From contig JAQICG010000297.1 of assembly GCA_027858635.1 (NCBI GenBank), positions 1 to 14,075 of the forward strand: a stretch of 14,075 nt of DNA, written 5' to 3'. The position numbers were made by a program, and so were the translations under genes. Under the pieces are notes generated by a model. That model did no database searches. It was not told the DNA's origin and saw only the letters and a list, made by a program, of their open reading frames with translations. This DNA is from Gammaproteobacteria bacterium. Lineage in GTDB: Bacteria; Pseudomonadota; Gammaproteobacteria; SZUA-229. Below, piece after piece: positions 1 to 7,332 of the stretch (positions are counted from its first letter, which is position 1; every line of letters begins with the position of its first letter).

Positions 1-2
1 AA

Positions 3-860
3 TTATGGTTTTTCGGCACCGGTTTTTCCCAGTTCCGCTATTTTTTGACCCGCGTTTATGGTTTCGCCCTCTTTCACCAGCAGCTTTTTATTATGCGCAT
101 AAGCACTTAGATAGGAACGACTGTGTTTGATGATGATCAGGTTGCCGTAACTAATCAAACCATTGCCGCTATACACCACTTTCCCTGCAGAGGATGCTCT
201 CACCGCCTGTCCTTCAGTACCGGCAATGGCGATACCTTTGGCGTGATTCTTACTTTTATTAAACCGCGCAATCACCTTGCCCTCAATCGGCCACTGCCAG
301 CTGACGTTGCGATTGCTCTCCACCGGCGACACGGCTGCTGTTTTTACCGGCGCTTTAACAGGGGCTTTCGCCTTATCGGATGTGGTGCCTGAGGCGACAG
401 AAGTGATGGGGGCCGGTATCGGTCTCGCCATTGGTTTGCCCGTCAGGCGTAATACCTGGCCCGGATTAATCACATACGGTGAACGCAGGCCATTGATGGT
501 CGCCAGCCTGGCAGGGCTGAGGTTATTTTCTCTGGCCAGTGAATAGAGTGTATCCCCCGGCCTTACCGTCACCTCTGTAGCGGCGGGTGCTGTTACCGCC
601 CCGGCGTAGGTGGTTTTGCTCTCGCCACCGGCCGGTGGCCGGGTGTGCAGGCGTTCACCAGGGCGAATAATGAACGGTGGGGAGAGTTTGTTCCATCTGG
701 CGAGATCATCGGGGTCGAGCTCAAACCGCCAGGCGATGGAGTGAAGGCTGTCGCCGGAAGCGACAGTATAATCACTGGGATCCCAGTTAATGCGCGCACC
801 GGTGCAGGCGCTCAGTAGCGAAACTAGAAAAAATAGAGAGCTAAGCCTGAAGTACATCAC
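3..860 (-). CDS. nlpD: NlpD-like LysM/LytM (M23) lipoprotein, apparently C-terminally truncated
   Basis: NlpD is an envelope lipoprotein that activates the amidase AmiC during daughter-cell separation; its M23/LytM domain is a regulator rather than an enzyme. Seen here, in 285 residues: a lipoprotein signal peptide with lipobox LSAC (Cys19); two LysM peptidoglycan-binding domains at about 30-73 and 94-139; an Ala/Pro/Lys-rich linker at about 140-185; and a LytM domain from about 190. The usual GIDIAG metal-ligand Asp is Ala (GIAIAG), as expected for a non-catalytic LytM factor. It is last in the surE-pcm-DedA-nlpD block, only 2 bp after the DedA gene, and rpoS normally follows in this synteny. 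Oddity: the frame ends at TAA (3-5) after GKTGAEKP, exactly where the family continues with a (Q/K)LHFEIR block and about 20 more residues. The stop could be a CAA-to-TAA change, a real short form, or a sequencing error. Confidence 0.85.
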   Translation of the reverse strand: MMYFRLSSLFFLVSLLSACTGARINWDPSDYTVASGDSLHSIAWRFELDPDDLARWNKLSPPFIIRPGERLHTRPPAGGESKTTYAGAVTAPAATEVTVRPGDTLYSLARENNLSPARLATINGLRSPYVINPGQVLRLTGKPMARPIPAPITSVASGTTSDKAKAPVKAPVKTAAVSPVESNRNVSWQWPIEGKVIARFNKSKNHAKGIAIAGTEGQAVRASSAGKVVYSGNGLISYGNLIIIKHSRSYLSAYAHNKKLLVKEGETINAGQKIAELGKTGAEKP

Positions 861-862
861 TA

Positions 863-1435
863 TTAACTATTTAAATAAATGACAAGGCTGATCATCGCCA
901 CTGTCAGCCAGCCCAGCCATTCTATATAACGACGCACCACCGGTTCCAGTCTTGGCCCTGCCCAGGCCATCAACAGCGCTACCAGAAAGAAGTGGGCGGA
1001 GCGCCCGATCAGGCTGGCCAGCAGGAACATCGGCACCGACATGGCAAAAGCCCCGGCAGTAATGGTGAACAGTTTAAAAGGAATCGGCGAGAAGCCTGCC
1101 ACCGCCACCGACCAGAAGCCCCATTCCCGAAACCACTCCTGCGCCAGGGTGTATTTTTCCCAATAGCCTACATCATGCAAAATCGGCTCGATGGACGCGA
1201 TGGCAAAAAACCCCAGCATATAACCGAACAGCCCGCCAAACACCGAAGTCACGGTAGCGATGGTGGCAATGCGCACCGCCCGCTCCGGCCTGGCGACCGC
1301 CATCGGCGCCACCATCAGCGCGGTGGGAACCGGGAAGAATATGGACTCAAAAATACTCACCGCCGCCAGGTAACGTTCCGCCCTGGGGTGCGCCGCCATC
1401 TCCATGCATTTGTTGTACAAGCTATTGAACATCAT
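863..1435 (-). CDS. YqaA/DedA-family (VTT domain) inner-membrane protein
   Basis: A 190-residue polytopic membrane protein of the DedA superfamily, YqaA branch. DedA proteins are inner-membrane transporters or lipid scramblases linked to undecaprenyl-phosphate recycling and membrane homeostasis; the specific substrate of the YqaA branch is not known to me. Visible family marks: the N-terminal HPRAERYLAAVSIFESIFFP block (Glu30 retained), glycine-rich helix FGGLFGYMLG (66-75), the re-entrant motif GFSPIPFK (114-121) and LIGRSAHFF (142-150). Two positions look unlike the subfamily as I remember it: the PPD-like site after Pro37 is Thr-Ala, and the Arg before FF in the GRxxRFF motif is His148. 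It begins 7 bp after the pcm stop and ends 2 bp before nlpD, so it is almost surely co-transcribed with both. Two adjacent ATGs make the first residue uncertain by one codon. Confidence 0.85.
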   Translation of the reverse strand: MMFNSLYNKCMEMAAHPRAERYLAAVSIFESIFFPVPTALMVAPMAVARPERAVRIATIATVTSVFGGLFGYMLGFFAIASIEPILHDVGYWEKYTLAQEWFREWGFWSVAVAGFSPIPFKLFTITAGAFAMSVPMFLLASLIGRSAHFFLVALLMAWAGPRLEPVVRRYIEWLGWLTVAMISLVIYLNS

Positions 1436-1442
1436 TCAAATC

Positions 1443-2108
1443 CTAACGAATCGAGCCATCGAGCAGAGGCACAAAATGCACCGCATCCAGTGTCTGCTCA
1501 TCAAACCCTGTGGCGGTACGGGTAATCACTTTCAGCATCTGCCCGCCGGCAAAGGTGCCCACGGGAACCACCATGCGACCACCCAGCGCCAGCTGCTCCA
1601 GCAACGACTCCGGCACATGCTCGGGCGCAGCGGTCACCATAATCGCCGGATAGGGCGCATGATCCGGCCAGCCCCAGACTCCGCCGGTGTGCCGGGTGTA
1701 AATATTGCGCAGCCCGATGGCCTGATGGCAGCGCCGCGCCCTGTCCAGCAGACCGCTGATGCGTTCCACCGAATAGACCTTGGGCACCAGCCGCGACAGC
1801 ACCGCTGCCTGGTAACCCGAACCGGTACCCACTTCGAGCACCACATCCGGAATTCCCGGCTGCAACAGAACTTCGGTCATTTTGGCCACGATATAGGGCT
1901 GTGAAATCGTCTGCCCCTGACCGATGGGCAGGGAGGAGTCTTCGTAGGCGCGGTGTGCCAGCGCTTCGTCGATAAACAGATGCCGCGGTGTGGTGCGCAT
2001 CACTTCCAGCACACGCTCGTCGGTAATGCCCTTGGCTCGCAATCGCTCGACCAGCCGGTCGCGCGTGCGCTGGGAAGTCATACCTATACCTTGAATGTTT
2101 TTTTGCAT
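1443..2108 (-). CDS. pcm: protein-L-isoaspartate O-methyltransferase
   Basis: Pcm is a cytosolic SAM-dependent methyltransferase that methylates L-isoaspartyl residues in aged proteins and so starts their repair. With the start chosen here (221 residues) the sequence shows the family's GIGMTSQRTR block at 7-16, QTISQPYIVAKM at 66-77, SAM motif I LEVGTGSGYQ at 91-100, and a late VVPVG strand. Start choice: the frame is open to an ATG at 2156, but the residues before GIGMTSQRTR look unconserved and have no Shine-Dalgarno. ATG 2108 keeps the conserved block. ATG 2081 (MTSQRTR) has an AAGG about 8 nt upstream and is the main alternative. Unlike many surE-pcm pairs, which overlap, this one is separated from surE by about 150 bp. 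Product call is firm; the start is not. Confidence 0.93.
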   Translation of the reverse strand: MQKNIQGIGMTSQRTRDRLVERLRAKGITDERVLEVMRTTPRHLFIDEALAHRAYEDSSLPIGQGQTISQPYIVAKMTEVLLQPGIPDVVLEVGTGSGYQAAVLSRLVPKVYSVERISGLLDRARRCHQAIGLRNIYTRHTGGVWGWPDHAPYPAIMVTAAPEHVPESLLEQLALGGRMVVPVGTFAGGQMLKVITRTATGFDEQTLDAVHFVPLLDGSIR

Positions 2109-2260
2109 ACTGCTTGAGGCGTATCGCCGATACTTTATAGTTGTTAGAGGTGCCATCCGGCACGATTACAGATTATTGAGGACAGGGCAAAAAAGTCCAA
2201 AATGCAGTTTACACGTAGTTAGCGAGCGATAGCGGAAAAACATGCCCTGAGTGGGGCGGT
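2109..2260 (-). other. surE-pcm intergenic gap with two small dyads
   Basis: This 152-bp gap separates two genes that are usually adjacent or overlapping. It holds a perfect dyad with 6-bp arms GTATCG and CGATAC around one base (2121-2133) and a short hairpin with arms GTGCC and GGCAC (2150-2163). Read on the minus strand there is a weak promoter-like pair, TTGGAC followed 17 bp later by AATAAT, so pcm may have its own promoter. This is inference; no strong consensus is present. Confidence 0.3.
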
Positions 2261-3025
2261 TCATTCTGCCTTGAAAAACGAACCTGCCTCCAACCAGTCG
2301 CTCAAGCCACTCAAGCTTTGATAGCGGGTCAGATCAATCTGCAACGGGGTGATAGAGACAAAGCCATGCTCGACCGCATGAAAATCGGTGCCTTCACCTG
2401 CATCCTGGGTGCGCCCCGGCGGTCCTATCCAGTACATGGGCATGCCTCGAGGGTCGGTCTGGGTAATAACGCCCTCCGATTTGTGTCGATTGCCCAGTCG
2501 CGTCGCCTTAATACCCTGAATCATTTCCCAGGGTACATCGGGCACGTTCACGTTCAGAATGCTGTCCTGCTTCAGGGGCCGTCGTTGCAACTGTTCGACA
2601 ATCTGCACAATGGCTCGGGCCGCCGTCTCGAAATGCTCGGGGGTACGCGACGCCAACGAGACCGCAATCGCCGGCAGACCCAGAAAACGCCCTTCCATCG
2701 CTGCAGCGATGGTGCCGGAATAGAGCGCGTCATCACCCATATTAGCCCCTGAATTGATGCCAGAAACGACCATCGCCGGCTCCTCTTCCAGCAAGCCGGT
2801 AATGGCCAGATGCACGCAATCGGTGGGCGTACCATTGATAAAGGTGAAGCCGTTTTCCGCCACTTTCGCCCGCAATGGCCGATCCAGTGTCAGCGAATTG
2901 CTGGCACCGCTCCGATCCCGATCCGGAGCCACCACCGAGAGGGTGTACAACTGCCCCAGCATTTCCGCCAACACCCGCAAACCGGGAGCAAGATAGCCAT
3001 CATCATTGCTTAATAAGATATGCAT
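2261..3025 (-). CDS. surE: 5'/3'-nucleotidase SurE
   Basis: SurE is a cytosolic, divalent-metal-dependent phosphatase acting on nucleoside 5'- and 3'-monophosphates and short polyphosphate; it supports stationary-phase survival. The 254-residue protein has the normal length. Metal-site residues are in place: NDDG at 7-10 (Asp8, Asp9), Ser39 in APDRDRSGAS, and Asn91 in VSGINSGANMG. The NGTPTDCVH block (64-72) and SGTIAAAMEG are also present. The start is fixed by the invariant MHILLSNDDG N-terminus even though no clear Shine-Dalgarno lies upstream. It is first in the minus-strand block surE-pcm-DedA-nlpD and is divergent from the Smr gene across a 59-bp gap. Confidence 0.96.
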   Translation of the reverse strand: MHILLSNDDGYLAPGLRVLAEMLGQLYTLSVVAPDRDRSGASNSLTLDRPLRAKVAENGFTFINGTPTDCVHLAITGLLEEEPAMVVSGINSGANMGDDALYSGTIAAAMEGRFLGLPAIAVSLASRTPEHFETAARAIVQIVEQLQRRPLKQDSILNVNVPDVPWEMIQGIKATRLGNRHKSEGVITQTDPRGMPMYWIGPPGRTQDAGEGTDFHAVEHGFVSITPLQIDLTRYQSLSGLSDWLEAGSFFKAE

Positions 3026-3084
3026 AAGTAAAAATCATCGTTACAATAAACCAGTGCTAACTATACATGATGTGATGACGCCCT
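3026..3084. promoter_or_regulatory. divergent promoter region between surE and the Smr gene
   Basis: Both genes must be transcribed outward from this 59-bp AT-rich gap unless promoters lie inside the coding regions. On the plus strand TTACAA (3041-3046) and TATACA (3062-3067) resemble -35 and -10 boxes, but with a short 15-bp spacer. No convincing minus-strand pair was found. The assignment rests mainly on gene layout. Confidence 0.35.
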
Positions 3085-3693
3085 ATGCAGGATGATTCAA
3101 CAAAAAACGCCAAAGACCGAACCGGTAACTGGCTGGATGACTGGCTGAACAAAAGCCATGCGGATGCCAGCGGGCAGAGCCCCGTGGACGAATCCAAACT
3201 CTTTCAGCAGGCCATGCAGGACGTCACGCCCATCCGCGCCAGCGACAAAGTTCGCCCTGCGCCAGCAGCCAAAAAAATCACTATCAGAGACCCTGCACAG
3301 CACCCTCACATCAATGACGTTTTCTCCGATGCACCGGTCGAGGACTGCCCTGAGCAGCTGCTCTATTACCGCGACGGTATCACCCCGGCGACGCTGAAAA
3401 AATTACGCCAGGGGAAATTTCAAATCGACCATAGCATCGACCTGCACGGCATGACTGTCGCTGCGGCTCGCAGCTACCTGCTGGAATTTCTGGGAGAATG
3501 CGATGCCGATGGCAGCCGCTGCATTCTTATCGTACACGGCAAAGGCTTCAGCTCACCGGACAAGAAGCCGGTGATCAACCCCATGGTCAATCGCTGGCTG
3601 CGGGAAGTTCCCGCCGTGCTCGCCTTCTGCAGCGCAGCCCGCGCCGATGGCGGCAGCGGTGCGGCTTATGTTTTGTTGAAGAGAAAGAAATAA
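3085..3693 (+). CDS. Smr/MutS2-type domain protein (DNA endonuclease SmrA-like)
   Basis: A 202-residue cytosolic protein with a C-terminal Smr domain, the small nuclease-like domain first seen at the end of MutS2; stand-alone SmrA/SmrB-type proteins act on DNA or RNA. Seen: a hydrophilic N-terminal part (1-90) rich in Asp, Lys and Pro, a YYRDGITPATLKKLRQGKF segment before the domain, then the Smr motifs DLHG (119-122), VHGKG (150-154) and GGSGAAYVLL (189-198). The N-terminal half resembles the conserved leader of proteobacterial SmrA/B proteins. It stands alone on the plus strand, divergent from surE and convergent with clcA. No strong ribosome-binding site precedes the ATG. Whether the substrate is DNA or stalled-ribosome mRNA cannot be told from sequence. 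Confidence 0.9.
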   Translation: MQDDSTKNAKDRTGNWLDDWLNKSHADASGQSPVDESKLFQQAMQDVTPIRASDKVRPAPAAKKITIRDPAQHPHINDVFSDAPVEDCPEQLLYYRDGITPATLKKLRQGKFQIDHSIDLHGMTVAAARSYLLEFLGECDADGSRCILIVHGKGFSSPDKKPVINPMVNRWLREVPAVLAFCSAARADGGSGAAYVLLKRKK

Positions 3694-3700
3694 AAAAACA

Positions 3701-3717
3701 AGTTGGCAGTTGGCAGT
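3701..3717 (+). repeat. short heptamer tandem repeat (AGTTGGC)
   Basis: The unit AGTTGGC occurs twice in a row plus a partial third copy, 8 bp after the Smr stop codon. It is too short to assign to a named family and may vary in copy number by slippage. Confidence 0.6.
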
Positions 3718-3762
3718 AAAAGCTTAAATGCCCGGACAGAATTCGCAAACCAGCATACACTG

Positions 3763-3802
3763 CCCCCTCTCCCCTTGGGGGAGAGGGCTGGGGTGAGGGG
3801 GG
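3763..3802. repeat. GC-rich intergenic hairpin repeat, possible terminator
   Basis: Perfect 10-bp arms CCCTCTCCCC (3765-3774) and GGGGAGAGGG (3778-3787) close a TTG loop, followed by CTGGGGTGAGGGGGG and then TTTTAAAA. This C/T-rich stem with a GGGTGAGGG tail matches a type of intergenic element that recurs in many proteobacterial genomes. It lies between the convergent ends of the Smr gene and clcA, where it could act as a transcription terminator. An A6T6 tract (3827-3838) lies just beyond it. Confidence 0.6.
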
Positions 3803-3874
3803 CTTTTAAAAAGCATAGTTAACAGTAAAAAATTTTTTGACTTGTAGCTATCAACAGGCAATTAAATTAACGGC

Positions 3875-5212
3875 TTATTCCTTTGGCTTTGCCAGGGGTT
3901 CGGTCATCTTCAGGTTCGCCAGGAAATTTTCCGCCAGCGCCAGATAAATCGACTTTCTGCAAATCAGCTTGGAAGTGCCGGTGGCGATCAATGAGGTCGC
4001 CATCATCGCCAACAGCAGATCCTGGTTGTCGGTCATTTCCATGACGATAATAAAAGCGGTGATGGGGGTTTGTACCACCGCCGAAAAATAACCCACCATG
4101 CCCAGCACTACCACTGCCGAGGCCAGTTCCGCCGGAAAATAAGCCGCGATGTTGCTGCCCAGCCCGGCACCGCTGGCCAGGGAAGGCGCGAAGATACCGC
4201 CGGGAATACCGCTGAGATAGGTGGCCATGGTCGCCAGAATTTTAAGCACCGGATAAAAAACGCCCGCCTCGGCTGTACAGGCCGCAGTACCCGCGCAGCC
4301 GACAATCTCTTTCGCTTCAATATAGCCGGTTCCGTAAATCATGCCGCCACTGAGCAGACCCAGAGCGGCCACAATCAGGCCACAGATGAAGGCGATCTTT
4401 AACGCATGCTTTGGCATATAGGGGCGCAGGCGGGCTGATGCCGAAATCAGAAACTGACTGAATGAACCGCCCAGCACCCCTCCGACCACACCGCACACCA
4501 ATACCGCCAGCCAGATGAAACCGGCATCCAGCGTCGCCGGTAGCGCGCTGTAGTAATTGTAATTATCCTGATGCACCGTAATCGCCACCATGCCCGCCAG
4601 CACAATGCCGATCATCATCATGCTGCTGTTACGCCGGTCAAACGAACGCGCCATTTCCTCGATCGCAAACATGATGCCCGCCAGCGGGGTATTGAAAGCC
4701 GCGGCGATCCCCGCACCGCCACCGGTGAGAATCAAGCCGCGTTCAAGATAGCGCGCCGGCACATGCATATGCCGACCGATGGAATACATAATCGCCGCAC
4801 CGATATGCACCGTCGGCCCCTCGCGTCCGATCGAACCGCCGACAAACAGGCCCAGCACAGTCAGTATAAATTTTCCCACCGCCAGCCGAATCGACAGCAG
4901 GCGCCGGCACAGATCATCGCCGGTGCGCTCAATCGCCACCAGCGTTTGCGGTATGCCACTGCCTTCCGCCCCGGCAAAAAAACGCCGCGTCAGCCAGCTG
5001 ATCAGCACAAAACCCAGCGGCGTAACCATAAACGGCAACCAGGGCGTGGCTGCAATATATTCACGGAAAGAGTGATCGGCAAACTCACCCAGCAAAGCAA
5101 AAGCCGCCGCCATCACCCCCACCAGCACAGCGCCCAGCCAGAAAATCAGACGCGTACGCCAGGCGGTGCGGTTAAATAAACGAAGCTTGGTTCGGCGAAG
5201 ATGACGGCGCAT
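3875..5212 (-). CDS. clcA: ClC-type chloride/proton antiporter
   Basis: An inner-membrane anion transporter of the ClC family, 445 residues, close to the length of E. coli ClcA, which exchanges chloride for protons and helps acid resistance. Seen: multiple hydrophobic helices; anion-pathway motifs GSGIPQ (84-89), GREGPTVHIG (129-138) with the external gating Glu131, and GGIFAPSLASGAGLG (338-352); and EEM at 185-187, where exchangers carry the internal proton Glu. Keeping both glutamates argues for a coupled exchanger rather than a channel. No C-terminal CBS domains are present. A basic N-terminus (MRRHLRRTKLRLFNR) precedes the first helix; the start lacks a good Shine-Dalgarno. It is co-directional with the mer operon, 197 bp after merR, and convergent with the Smr gene. 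Any functional link to mercury is unproven. Confidence 0.92.
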   Translation of the reverse strand: MRRHLRRTKLRLFNRTAWRTRLIFWLGAVLVGVMAAAFALLGEFADHSFREYIAATPWLPFMVTPLGFVLISWLTRRFFAGAEGSGIPQTLVAIERTGDDLCRRLLSIRLAVGKFILTVLGLFVGGSIGREGPTVHIGAAIMYSIGRHMHVPARYLERGLILTGGGAGIAAAFNTPLAGIMFAIEEMARSFDRRNSSMMMIGIVLAGMVAITVHQDNYNYYSALPATLDAGFIWLAVLVCGVVGGVLGGSFSQFLISASARLRPYMPKHALKIAFICGLIVAALGLLSGGMIYGTGYIEAKEIVGCAGTAACTAEAGVFYPVLKILATMATYLSGIPGGIFAPSLASGAGLGSNIAAYFPAELASAVVVLGMVGYFSAVVQTPITAFIIVMEMTDNQDLLLAMMATSLIATGTSKLICRKSIYLALAENFLANLKMTEPLAKPKE

Positions 5213-5409
5213 GAGTCAGAAGGTTTTACGAAAAAAGTGATTGTAGCGCAAACAGGCGCAGGATGATGCCCGTAGCAAACGGGAATGATTTATCTGCGGC
5301 AAATGTTTTTATTAAAAACTTGAATTGAATGCTTTATATATCAGGAACAATCACGCTTGAACAATGTGTGCCCTTAACGATGAGACTAGATCATAACCAT
5401 TCGCTCAGG

Positions 5410-5844
5410 TCACTGGCGGAGTTTGCTCAGCGTGGCAATAATGGCGCAGCATTCCTGACCGGAGACATTTTTTCTGCAAGCCTTGATCAGCTTGGCCAGT
5501 TCCAGTTGCATAGCGCTCAGGTCGTCGATGCGTTGCTGGATGACTGCTTGTTTATGTTCCGCAATCACACGCGCCTCATTGCAATCCCGGTCGTTCAGGG
5601 ACAGCAGATCCGCGATTTCTTCGAGGCTGAAGCCGAGTTCCTGCGCCCGCTTGATGAAGCGGATGCGCTCTACGGTCGAAGCGGGATAATGGCGGTAACC
5701 CTGTACCGGTTTTAGCGGTTTATTGATCAGACCAATGCGCTGATAGTAGCGAATGGTTTCGACATTGACCTCTGCGATGCTAGCGAGATGACCGATGGTG
5801 AGGCTCGGTGTTCTGCTTGATATGTTTGTGCCTGTTGTCTTCAT
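5410..5844 (-). CDS. merR: mercury-responsive MerR-family regulator
   Basis: MerR is a homodimeric DNA-binding regulator that represses the mer promoter without Hg(II) and activates it by DNA untwisting when Hg(II) binds. With this start the protein is 144 residues, the same as Tn501 MerR. Seen: winged-helix N-terminus with TIGHLA and VNVETIRYYQRIGL (16-39), YRHY, GFSLEEIADLL (71-81), a long dimerisation helix, and the three mercury ligands Cys88, Cys123 and Cys132, with spacings 35 and 9 exactly as in Tn501 (82/117/126). An extra Cys133 follows. The frame is open to an ATG at 5916, but those residues are unlike the family; ATG 5859 is another option. A TATAAT hexamer (5872-5877) just upstream could mark a separate merR promoter. 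It is last in the operon, on the same strand as merA, which is unusual. Confidence 0.92.
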   Translation of the reverse strand: MKTTGTNISSRTPSLTIGHLASIAEVNVETIRYYQRIGLINKPLKPVQGYRHYPASTVERIRFIKRAQELGFSLEEIADLLSLNDRDCNEARVIAEHKQAVIQQRIDDLSAMQLELAKLIKACRKNVSGQECCAIIATLSKLRQ

Positions 5845-5925
5845 AATACTTGTTACCATCCCGGCACGGTGATTATACCGCACCCCATGCTGGAATCCGT
5901 ATTTTGTAAAACCCATTTATGCACA

Positions 5926-7332
5926 TCAGCCCGCGCAACAGGAAAGCTGTTTGACATCCCTGGTGAAGGTCTGGGCGCAGATTTTAAGGCCCTCCACCAT
6001 GGTGAGGTAAGGAAACAATTGATCAGCCAGGTCGGCAATGGTCATACGGTTACGGATGGCCAGTGCCACGGTCTGGATGATCTCACCCCCCTCGTGCGCC
6101 AGCACCTGGCAACCGAGAATGCGGCCCGAGGCCCTGTCAGCCACCAGCTTGATGAAGCCACGGGTGTCCATGTTGGCCAGCGCGCGGGGCACGTTTTCCA
6201 GATCGAGCCTACGGCTGTCGGCTTCGATGCCTTGCGCTTTCGCCTGCGCCTCGGTAAGGCCCACCGTCGCCACCTGTGGGTCGGTGAACACCACCGCCGG
6301 CATGGTGGACAGATCGAGAGCGACATCCTTGCCGGTCATATTGCGCGCCGCCCGTGTGCCGGCCGCCGCCGCGACGTAAACAAACTGCGGCTGGTCGGTG
6401 CAGTCGCCGGCGGCATAGATGTGTTCAACATTTGTGCGCATATGGTCGTCGACGACGATGTTGTCGGTCCGGGTGGTTGCAATGCCTGCGTTCTCCAGTG
6501 CCAGCGTGCTCGCGTTCGAGCGCCGGCCGGTAGCGACCAGCAGTTGATCGCCACGGATCTCGCCCCGAACGGTGCGAACCACAAAGCCACTGCCATCATA
6601 ATGCACGCTCTCGGGCACGGTGTGTAGATCGATCTGGACGCCCTCGTCTTCCAACGCGGCCTTCAGCTCCGCACCGAGGTCGGGCTCTTCTTTCGACAGC
6701 AGGGTACTGCGCGCCAGCAGCGTGACTTTCGCGCCCAGTCGACGGAAGGCCTGCGCCAACTCCAGCGCGACCACTGAGCCGCCCAGCACAATTAGGTGCT
6801 GCGGCATGGTCTCGGCCACCAGCGCCTCAGTCGAGGTCCAATAGGGTGTCTCGGCCAGACCCATGATGGCGGGGATCGCCGGCTGCGCACCGACCGCCAG
6901 CAGGATGCGATCGGGCCGCAGTGTCTGCTCGGTGCCATCGGTCTTGCGGACAATCAGGGTGGAGGCATCCTGAAAATGCGCCATGCCGCGCAGCAGATTA
7001 ATCGCCGGATTGGATTCCAGAATGCTTTCATACTTGGCGATGCGCAAATGCTCGACGTGCTGTTGTTGCTGGCGGACCATGGCGCGGCGGTCGATACGCG
7101 GCGTGTTGCGCGGAATGCCGTCGAAGGCGTGATGGTCCTGCAGATGGGCGATATGCGCGCCCCGGATCATCACCTTGGACGGCACGCAGCCGATGTTGAC
7201 GCAGGTGCCGCCGATGAGTTCACCGCCCTCAATGAGGGTGACCCTGGCGCCATGTTCCACCGCCTCGATGGCGGCCGCGAAAGCACCGGAGCCGCTGCCG
7301 ACAATGGCGATGTGCAGGATACTGGTATTCAT
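5926..7332 (-). CDS. merA: mercuric reductase MerA (core form, no HMA domain)
   Basis: MerA is a cytosolic FAD disulfide oxidoreductase that uses NADPH to reduce Hg(II) to volatile Hg(0). The 468-residue protein has the FAD-binding GSGSGAFAA (12-20), redox-active pair GGTCVNIGCVPSK (Cys44/Cys49), NAD(P)H-binding GGSVVALELAQAF in the middle, ATG and YAAGDCT FAD motifs, and the C-terminal vicinal Cys465-Cys466 that pass Hg(II) to the active site. These last cysteines separate it from lipoamide dehydrogenase and glutathione reductase. It lacks the roughly 70-residue N-terminal NmerA metal-binding domain of Tn501/Tn21 MerA. The start is well supported: GAAGGAG lies 5 nt upstream and the ATG overlaps the merC stop as ATGA. 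Transcription should come from the MerR-controlled promoter upstream of merC. Confidence 0.97.
   Translation of the reverse strand: MNTSILHIAIVGSGSGAFAAAIEAVEHGARVTLIEGGELIGGTCVNIGCVPSKVMIRGAHIAHLQDHHAFDGIPRNTPRIDRRAMVRQQQQHVEHLRIAKYESILESNPAINLLRGMAHFQDASTLIVRKTDGTEQTLRPDRILLAVGAQPAIPAIMGLAETPYWTSTEALVAETMPQHLIVLGGSVVALELAQAFRRLGAKVTLLARSTLLSKEEPDLGAELKAALEDEGVQIDLHTVPESVHYDGSGFVVRTVRGEIRGDQLLVATGRRSNASTLALENAGIATTRTDNIVVDDHMRTNVEHIYAAGDCTDQPQFVYVAAAAGTRAARNMTGKDVALDLSTMPAVVFTDPQVATVGLTEAQAKAQGIEADSRRLDLENVPRALANMDTRGFIKLVADRASGRILGCQVLAHEGGEIIQTVALAIRNRMTIADLADQLFPYLTMVEGLKICAQTFTRDVKQLSCCAG

Noticed and set aside
992..1525. A 177-codon plus-strand open frame opposite the DedA and pcm genes
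   Set aside because: Low-complexity His/Arg-rich translation spanning two well-supported genes on the other strand.
1501..2163. A 220-codon minus-strand open frame in a second frame over pcm
   Set aside because: It is an alternative frame of pcm with Ala/Gly/Arg-rich composition and no motif.
4571..5179. A 202-codon plus-strand open frame opposite clcA
   Set aside because: Its product is rich in His, Arg and Gln with no domain, typical of antisense to a membrane-protein gene.
5329..5715. A 128-codon plus-strand open frame over the 3' end of merR
   Set aside because: Mostly antisense to the MerR C-terminal region; no domain recognised and no ribosome-binding site.
3875..5844. clcA as a functional member of the mer operon
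   Set aside because: It is co-directional, but 197 bp separates it from merR and ClC antiporters have no known mercury role; proximity alone is not enough.
5869..6627. A 252-codon plus-strand open frame opposite merA
   Set aside because: It mirrors high-GC merA coding sequence on the other strand; the merA product is unmistakable and the mirror has no recognisable domain.
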